64,000 nucleotides of DNA from Rathayibacter sp. VKM Ac-2879. GTDB taxonomy: Bacteria; Actinomycetota; Actinomycetes; Actinomycetales; Microbacteriaceae. The stretch lies in assembly GCF_015351245.1 (NCBI RefSeq), contig NZ_JADKSO010000002.1, positions 496,001 through 560,000 of the forward strand. Direction: 5' to 3'. Shown piece after piece: positions 58,575 to 64,000 of this stretch; positions within the stretch are counted from its first letter, which is position 1, and every line of letters begins with the position of its first letter. Made by a program: the position numbers and the translations under genes. Under the pieces are notes generated by a model. That model was not told the DNA's origin and did no database searches. It saw nothing but the letters and a program-made list of their open reading frames with translations.

Positions 58575-58616
58575 GGAGTCTTCCTTACGTCGGGTGCGCG
58601 GCGGAGCGCGCGGGGA

Positions 58617-59492
58617 TCATTCTCGGCCGAGGTCGCGGTGCGCCACGTTGACGGCGACTCCGGGAAGCTCGGCCAGCCGAGCGGCGATGCGGCCGGCCAT
58701 GGCCACGGAGCGGTGCTTGCCTCCCGTGCAGCCGATGGCAATGGTGGCGTGGCGCTTGTTCTCACGCTGATAGCCGTCGAGCACGGGGCGCAGGGCCTGT
58801 GAGTAGGAGTCGATGAACTCCTCGGCACCCTGTTGGGCCAGCACGTAGTCTCTCACCTCTTCGTCGAGCCCTGTGTGCGGACGCAGCTCGGGGATCCAGT
58901 AGGGGTTGGGGAGGAAGCGCGCGTCGGCCACCATGTCGGCGTCGGTCGGCAGCCCGTACTTGAAGCCGAAGCTCATCACCGTCACCTGGAGCCCGGCGCG
59001 GCCCGCTTCGGCGAAGCGCTCCGTGATACTCGTCGCAAGCTGGTGGATGTTGAGGTCGGACGTGTCGATGACGATATCGGCCGACTCCCGCAGCTGCGCC
59101 AGTCGCGCCCGCTCCGCCGAGATGCCGTCCAGGAGCGTCCCACGCCCCTGCAGCGGGTGCGGCCGACGCACCTGCTCGAAGCGGCGCACGAGGGCCGCGT
59201 CGGTCGCCTCGAGGAACACGACCCGCAGGTCGACGCCAGCGCGGAGCTCACGCACGATTTCGCCGAGGTCGGCGAAGAAGTCGCGCCCGCGGACGTCGAC
59301 CACCGCCGCGATCTTGGGCAGCGTGTCTCCCGCGCGCTGCGCGAGATCGACGAGCGGCCGCAGCATCTGCGGCGGCAGGTTGTCGACCACGTACCAGCCG
59401 AGGTCCTCCAGGGCGTTCGCGGCCGTCGACCGGCCTGCGCCGGACATCCCCGTCACGATCAGCACGTCCTGCTGCTCGCTCTCCGTGCTCAT
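58617..59492 (-). CDS. rapZ: RNase adapter protein RapZ/YvcJ
   Basis: 291 residues. P-loop GMSGAGRST near residue 15 with Arg where Lys is usual in P-loops, then [28 protein letters not shown] and [13 protein letters not shown]. It binds nucleotide and, by family knowledge, RNA or amino-sugar signals; the role in actinobacteria is not settled. Followed by whiA. Confidence 0.95.
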   Translation of the reverse strand: MSTESEQQDVLIVTGMSGAGRSTAANALEDLGWYVVDNLPPQMLRPLVDLAQRAGDTLPKIAAVVDVRGRDFFADLGEIVRELRAGVDLRVVFLEATDAALVRRFEQVRRPHPLQGRGTLLDGISAERARLAQLRESADIVIDTSDLNIHQLATSITERFAEAGRAGLQVTVMSFGFKYGLPTDADMVADARFLPNPYWIPELRPHTGLDEEVRDYVLAQQGAEEFIDSYSQALRPVLDGYQRENKRHATIAIGCTGGKHRSVAMAGRIAARLAELPGVAVNVAHRDLGRE

Positions 59493-59585
59493 GGCTTCTC
59501 CGTGCTCGTGTCTCGTGGTGGCGGCGGGGCGGGAGGCTGCGCTCGGCCAGACGGGAAGACCCTCGTTCGGGGAACGCGAGTCTCC

Positions 59586-59591
59586 AGCCTA
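59586..59591 (-). promoter_or_regulatory. Possible -10 of rapZ-whiA
   Basis: TAGGCT on the minus strand, about 95 bp before rapZ, just past the end of uvrC. Confidence 0.35.
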
Positions 59592-59604
59592 GGGCGTGCG
59601 GTGG

Positions 59605-61473
59605 TCACGGATGCAGATGGGCGTGGATCGCTCCGGCGAGCGTCGGTCCGATGCCCTTGACCTCGGCGATCTCGCTCTCGGTGGCCTCGCGGAGGCGGGT
59701 GACTGAGCCGAAGTGCTTGAGCAGGTCCCGCACGCGGGTCTCGCCAAGGCCCGGGACCTCGGCGAGCTGCGACGAGATGTCGCGCTTGCGCCGCTGCCTC
59801 TGGTGCGTGATGGCGAAACGGTGGGCCTCGTCGCGGATCCGCTGGAACAGAAACAGCGCATCGCTGTTGCGCGGGAGGATGACCGGGAAATCGGAGTCGG
59901 GCAGCCAGATCTCCTCGAGACGCTTGGCGATTCCGCACAGCGTGATGCCCGTGACGCCCGCCTCCTCGAGCGCGCGCTGCGCCGCTGCCACCTGGGGTTG
60001 GCCGCCATCGACGATGAGCAGCTGGGGCGGGTACGCGAATTTCCGACGCTTCGCCTCCCCCGTCTCGGGATCGACCACCGCGGGCTCGACAGGTTCTCGC
60101 AGGTAGGCGAGCCGCCGCGTCAGCACCTGGTGCAGCGACTCCGTGTCGTCGGTGGACTCGGCGATCGAGAAGCGGCGGTACTGGTCCTTGCGGGGAAGGC
60201 CGTCCTCGAAGACGACCATCGACGCGACGATGTTGGTGCCGCTGAGGTGCGACACGTCGTAGCACTCCATCCTCAGCGGCGCCTCGCTCATGCCGAGGGC
60301 GTCACGGATGTCCTCGAGCGCCTGCGTACGCGCCGTGAAGTCGGCGGATCGGCGCGTCTTGTAGAGCAGGAGCGAGTGCTCGGCGTTCCGCGTCGCCGTC
60401 TCGAGCAGGGCTGCCTTGTCGCCCCGCTGCGCCGCCCGGAGCCGCACGCTCGTGCCGCGCAGCCCGCTCAGCCACTCCTCGAGAGCCTCGGCATCCTCGG
60501 GCAACTCGGGCACGACGACCTCGCGCGGGGGGACGTCGCCGCTCTCGTATGCCGCCTGGAGCGCCGTGTCGACGATCTCGGCGGTGCTCATGTCGAGCTC
60601 CTTGTCGACGACCCAGCCCCGCTCGCCGCGGATGCGGCCGCCGCGGACGCGGAACTGCTGCACCGACGCCGCGAGCTCGTCGTGGACGATCGCATAGAGG
60701 TCGACATCGACGTTGTCTTTGAGCACCACGGCGCTCTTGGCGAGCACCGCGTCGAGCGCCGCGGCCTGGTCGCGCAACTTGCCTGCCCGCTCGTACTCCA
60801 TCGCGGCCGCTGCCTCGCGCATCTCCTTCTCGAGCTCGCCGATCATCCGCCGGTCGTGGCTGCCCATGAAAGCGACGAAGCGGTCGACCATCTCGCGATG
60901 CTCCGCGAAGGTGACGCGCTGCGAGCAGGGGCCGCCGCAACGGCCGATCTGGGAGGCGAAGCAGGGCTTCCCGCTCTGCATCGCCCGCTTGTAGGTGGAG
61001 TCGTTGCACGTCCGGATCGGGAACGCCTTGATCATCAGGTCGATCGTCTCGTGGATCGCCCAGATCTTCGGATACGGCCCGAAGTAGCGGGCCTTCCTGA
61101 TCTTCGCGTTGCGGGTGACGAGCACCCTCGGCGCCTCGTCGCCGAGGGTCACCGCCATGTAGGGGTACGACTTGTCGTCGCGGAACTTGACGTTGAACGG
61201 CGGGTCGAACTCATTGATCCACGTGAACTCGAGCTGAAGGGCCTCGACGTCGGTGCCGACCACGGTCCATTCGACCCCGGAGGCGGAGGTGACCATCCGC
61301 CGGGTGCGCTCGTGCAGGCTCGCGAGGGGCGCGAAGTAGTTGCTCAACCTCGCGCGGAGGTTCTTCGCCTTGCCGACGTAGAGCACTCGGCCGTGGGGGC
61401 TCAGAAACCGGTAAACGCCCGGCAGGGTCGGGATCTCGCCTGGCTTGGGCCGGTAGTCGACTGTCTGCGTCAT
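59605..61473 (-). CDS. uvrC: Excinuclease ABC subunit C
   Basis: 622 residues. N-terminal GIY-YIG nuclease ([26 protein letters not shown]) for the 3' cut, a CxxC-type region ([13 protein letters not shown]), a UVR motif (about 205-240), the RNase H-like domain ([24 protein letters not shown]) for the 5' cut, and C-terminal helix-hairpin-helix repeats ([19 protein letters not shown]). ATG 61473 chosen; the longer frame overlaps uvrA. 19 bp after uvrA. Confidence 0.98.
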   Translation of the reverse strand: MTQTVDYRPKPGEIPTLPGVYRFLSPHGRVLYVGKAKNLRARLSNYFAPLASLHERTRRMVTSASGVEWTVVGTDVEALQLEFTWINEFDPPFNVKFRDDKSYPYMAVTLGDEAPRVLVTRNAKIRKARYFGPYPKIWAIHETIDLMIKAFPIRTCNDSTYKRAMQSGKPCFASQIGRCGGPCSQRVTFAEHREMVDRFVAFMGSHDRRMIGELEKEMREAAAAMEYERAGKLRDQAAALDAVLAKSAVVLKDNVDVDLYAIVHDELAASVQQFRVRGGRIRGERGWVVDKELDMSTAEIVDTALQAAYESGDVPPREVVVPELPEDAEALEEWLSGLRGTSVRLRAAQRGDKAALLETATRNAEHSLLLYKTRRSADFTARTQALEDIRDALGMSEAPLRMECYDVSHLSGTNIVASMVVFEDGLPRKDQYRRFSIAESTDDTESLHQVLTRRLAYLREPVEPAVVDPETGEAKRRKFAYPPQLLIVDGGQPQVAAAQRALEEAGVTGITLCGIAKRLEEIWLPDSDFPVILPRNSDALFLFQRIRDEAHRFAITHQRQRRKRDISSQLAEVPGLGETRVRDLLKHFGSVTRLREATESEIAEVKGIGPTLAGAIHAHLHP

Positions 61474-61492
61474 TCCTCTCGCTCGCCCGCAC

Positions 61493-64000
61493 TCATCCGA
61501 GGATTTCGGCGAGGAAGGTGCCCGTGTGGCTGGCCTCGACCTTCGCCACATGCTCGGGTGTGCCGACAGCGACGATCTGGCCGCCGCCCGCGCCTCCCTC
61601 GGGACCCATGTCGATCAGCCAGTCGGCCGACTTGATCACGTCGAGGTTGTGCTCGATGGTGATGACGGTGTTGCCCTTGTCGACCAGCCCGTTCAACACC
61701 AGGAGGAGTTTGCGGACGTCTTCGAAGTGCAGACCGGTGGTCGGCTCGTCGAGCACGTACACACTGCGCCCGTTGGAGCGCCGCTGGAGCTCGGTGGCGA
61801 GCTTGACGCGCTGCGCCTCGCCGCCCGAGAGCGTGGTCGCGCTCTGCCCGAGCCGCACGTAGCCGAGGCCGACCTCGACGAGGGTCTTGAGGAAGCGGTG
61901 GATCGCGGTGATCGGCTCGAAGAACTCGGCCGCCTCGGCGATCGGCATGTCGAGGACCTCGGCGATGTTCTTGCCCTTGTAGTGCACGGTGAGGGTGTCG
62001 CGATTGTAGCGCGCTCCCCCACACACCTCGCACGCGACGTAGACGTCGGGCAAGAAGTTCATCTCGATCTTGATGGTTCCGTCGCCCGAGCACGCCTCGC
62101 AACGGCCGCCCTTGACGTTGAAGCTGAACCGGCCGGGGAGATAGCCGCGAGCCTTCGCCTCGGTGGTCTCGGCGAAGAGGTTGCGGATGCGGTCGAAGAC
62201 GCCCGTGTACGTGGCGGGGTTGGAGCGCGGCGTGCGCCCGATCGGGTTCTGGTCGACGTGGACGACCTTGTCGAGGTTCTCGAGGCCGGTGACACGCGTG
62301 TGCTTGCCCGGAACCTTCCGCGCCCCGTTGAGCTGGTTGGCGAGCACGCGGTAGAGGATGTCGTTCACGAGCGTGCTCTTGCCCGAGCCCGAGACGCCCG
62401 TGACGGCTACGAAGGTGCCGAGCGGGAACTCGGCGTCGACCTTGCGAAGGTTGTTGGCGTTGGCGCCGACCACCTTGATCATCCGCTTGCGGTCGATCTT
62501 GCGGCGCTTCTTCGGGACCTCGATCGCGCGGCGCCCGGAGACGTAGTCGCCGGTGAGCGAGTGGGTGTTCTCGAGCAGCGACTCGTAGGAGCCGGAGTGC
62601 ACGACCGCGCCGCCGTTGACTCCCGCGCCGGGGCCGATGTCGACGATCCAGTCCGCCGTGCGGATCGTGTCCTCGTCGTGCTCGACGACGATGAGCGTGT
62701 TACCGAGGTCGCGGAGCTTGATGAGCGTGTCGATGAGGCGTCGGTTGTCGCGCTGATGCAGGCCGATGCTCGGCTCGTCGAGCACGTAGAGGACGCCGGT
62801 GAGGCCGGAGCCGATCTGCGTGGCGAGACGGATGCGCTGCGCTTCGCCTCCCGAGAGCGATGCCGCGGCCCTCGAGAGATTGAGGTAGTTGAGCCCGACC
62901 TCGATGAGGAAGTCGAGGCGCGCCCGGATCTCGCGGAGCACCTGAGCGGCGATGTGCGCCTCGCGGTCGGTGAGCTCGAGCCGGGCCATGAACTCGTGGG
63001 CATCAGCGAGGCTGAGGTCGGCCACGTCGGCGATGCTGGCGCCGTGCACGAGCACCGCGAGGACCTCGGGCTTGAGGCGCGAGCCGTTGCAGACGGGGCA
63101 CGGCACCTCGCGCAGGAACTCGGCCCAACGAGTGCGCTGGACGTCGGTGTCGGCCTGCACGTACTGGCGCTCGATGTAGGGCACGACACCCTCGAAGCCC
63201 GAGGTATAGCTCATCTCGCGGCCGTAGCGGTTCTTCCACTTGACCTTGACCTCGAAGTTGTCGCCGTGCAGGACGGCCTGCTGCACCTCGGAGCTCAAGC
63301 GCTTCCACGGCGTCGAGAGCGAGAAGCCGAGGTCTCGCGAGAGGCCGTCGAGCAGCTTCTCGTAGTACTGGAAGAGCCCCTTGCCCTGAGTGGTCCAGGG
63401 GATGATGACGCCCTCAGCGATGCTGAGGTCGGGATCGCCGAGGAGCAGCTCGTCGTCGACCGACATGCGCGTGCCGAGGCCCGAGCACTCGGGGCAGGCG
63501 CCGAAGGGGGCGTTGAACGAGAAGGTGCGCGGCTCGATCTCGGTGAGCGAGATCGGGTGGTTGTTGGGGCAGGAGAGCTTCTCGGAGAACGTCGTCCAAG
63601 CGCCGTCGCCCTCGCCGTCGACGAAGTTGATCTGCACGATGCCGTCGGTGAGACGGAGCGCGGTCTCGAGGGAGTCGGTGAGTCGACCGAGGATGTCGGG
63701 ACCGGCGACGAGACGGTCGACCACGACGGAGATGTCGTGCTTGTACTGCTTCTTGAGCTTCGGCGGGTCGGTCAGCTGGACGAGCGTGCCATCGACCAGG
63801 GCGCGAGAATACCCGGCCGCCGTGAGCTCCTTGAAGAGGTCGACGAACTCGCCTTTCTTTTGCGAGACCACGGGACTGAGGATCTGATAGCGGGTGCCGC
63901 TCTCGAGCTCCATCAGCTGGTCCGCGATCTGTTGCACGGTCTGCGCCGCGATCCGTTCGCCGCAGCTCGGGCAGTGCGGCACTCCGATGCGTGCCCAGAG
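61493..64000 (-). CDS. uvrA: Excinuclease ABC subunit A, 3' part (window edge)
   Basis: About 835 residues; the first 100 or so lie beyond the window, so the start is not seen. It is the damage-sensing ATPase of UvrABC. The first zinc site starts at CPSCGERI, with [20 protein letters not shown] and [13 protein letters not shown] in domain I. Domain II has [15 protein letters not shown], the zinc module [10 protein letters not shown] ... [21 protein letters not shown] and [13 protein letters not shown]. Followed closely by uvrC. Confidence 0.97.
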   Translation of the reverse strand, partial: LWARIGVPHCPSCGERIAAQTVQQIADQLMELESGTRYQILSPVVSQKKGEFVDLFKELTAAGYSRALVDGTLVQLTDPPKLKKQYKHDISVVVDRLVAGPDILGRLTDSLETALRLTDGIVQINFVDGEGDGAWTTFSEKLSCPNNHPISLTEIEPRTFSFNAPFGACPECSGLGTRMSVDDELLLGDPDLSIAEGVIIPWTTQGKGLFQYYEKLLDGLSRDLGFSLSTPWKRLSSEVQQAVLHGDNFEVKVKWKNRYGREMSYTSGFEGVVPYIERQYVQADTDVQRTRWAEFLREVPCPVCNGSRLKPEVLAVLVHGASIADVADLSLADAHEFMARLELTDREAHIAAQVLREIRARLDFLIEVGLNYLNLSRAAASLSGGEAQRIRLATQIGSGLTGVLYVLDEPSIGLHQRDNRRLIDTLIKLRDLGNTLIVVEHDEDTIRTADWIVDIGPGAGVNGGAVVHSGSYESLLENTHSLTGDYVSGRRAIEVPKKRRKIDRKRMIKVVGANANNLRKVDAEFPLGTFVAVTGVSGSGKSTLVNDILYRVLANQLNGARKVPGKHTRVTGLENLDKVVHVDQNPIGRTPRSNPATYTGVFDRIRNLFAETTEAKARGYLPGRFSFNVKGGRCEACSGDGTIKIEMNFLPDVYVACEVCGGARYNRDTLTVHYKGKNIAEVLDMPIAEAAEFFEPITAIHRFLKTLVEVGLGYVRLGQSATTLSGGEAQRVKLATELQRRSNGRSVYVLDEPTTGLHFEDVRKLLLVLNGLVDKGNTVITIEHNLDVIKSADWLIDMGPEGGAGGGQIVAVGTPEHVAKVEASHTGTFLAEILG

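Overview
The window is chromosomal DNA of a high-GC actinobacterium. Markers are RbpA, WhiA, OpcA, the ImuA'-ImuB-DnaE2 mutasome, a GlgM-like glycogen synthase, and many GTG starts and leaderless genes. Gene content and order (suf cluster with a Rieske protein, TreXYZ, a type B L31) fit the family Microbacteriaceae. That family placement is inference; no rRNA gene is present to test it. I found no tRNA, rRNA, insertion sequence, prophage or CRISPR array. Nearly all of the sequence is core genome.

Layout. 1-1200: weakly coding edge with two small hypothetical genes. 1216-9077: a ProB-like kinase, divergent from an SOS-controlled translesion cassette (imuA', imuB, dnaE2, plus a small unknown gene) that has a near-perfect LexA box. 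9093-15504: treX-treY-treZ operon making trehalose from glycogen. 15835-24534: single genes (SF2 helicase, SGNH hydrolase, D,D-carboxypeptidase, SPOUT methyltransferase, sirtuin, histidine phosphatase, glycosyltransferase coupled to an alpha/beta hydrolase). 24696-32451: treS, a DEDD exonuclease, a YdeI-like protein, rpmE2, a lone ABC ATPase, divergent glgA/glgC, serB. 32541-37253: fabG, DUF3099, a small Cys/His protein, SURF1, an ABC-F ATPase, bioY. 37333-41471: sufB-sufD-Rieske-sufC-DUF59. 42020-43911: heme A synthesis (ctaB, ctaA). 44267-52731: tkt, tal, pgi, zwf, opcA, pgl. 52825-57400: secG-rbpA, gap-pgk-tpiA, sodA. 57594-64000: whiA, rapZ, uvrC and the 3' part of uvrA.

Together the genes link central carbon flow (pentose phosphate and lower glycolysis) to glycogen and trehalose storage (GlgC, GlgA, TreX, TreY, TreZ, TreS). 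Two DNA damage modules are present: UvrA/UvrC excision repair and SOS mutagenesis. Respiratory assembly (CtaA, CtaB, SURF1) and Fe-S assembly also cluster.

The clearest non-coding pattern is a recurring leaderless promoter: an ANNNT-type -10 hexamer, then 6-7 nt, then the start codon. I see it at ten genes and used it to choose several starts. The other points worth a second look are the unknown gene at the end of the mutasome cassette, the unusual ProB with a C-terminal extension, the absence of yvcK between rapZ and whiA, and a small Cys/His protein coupled to SURF1.
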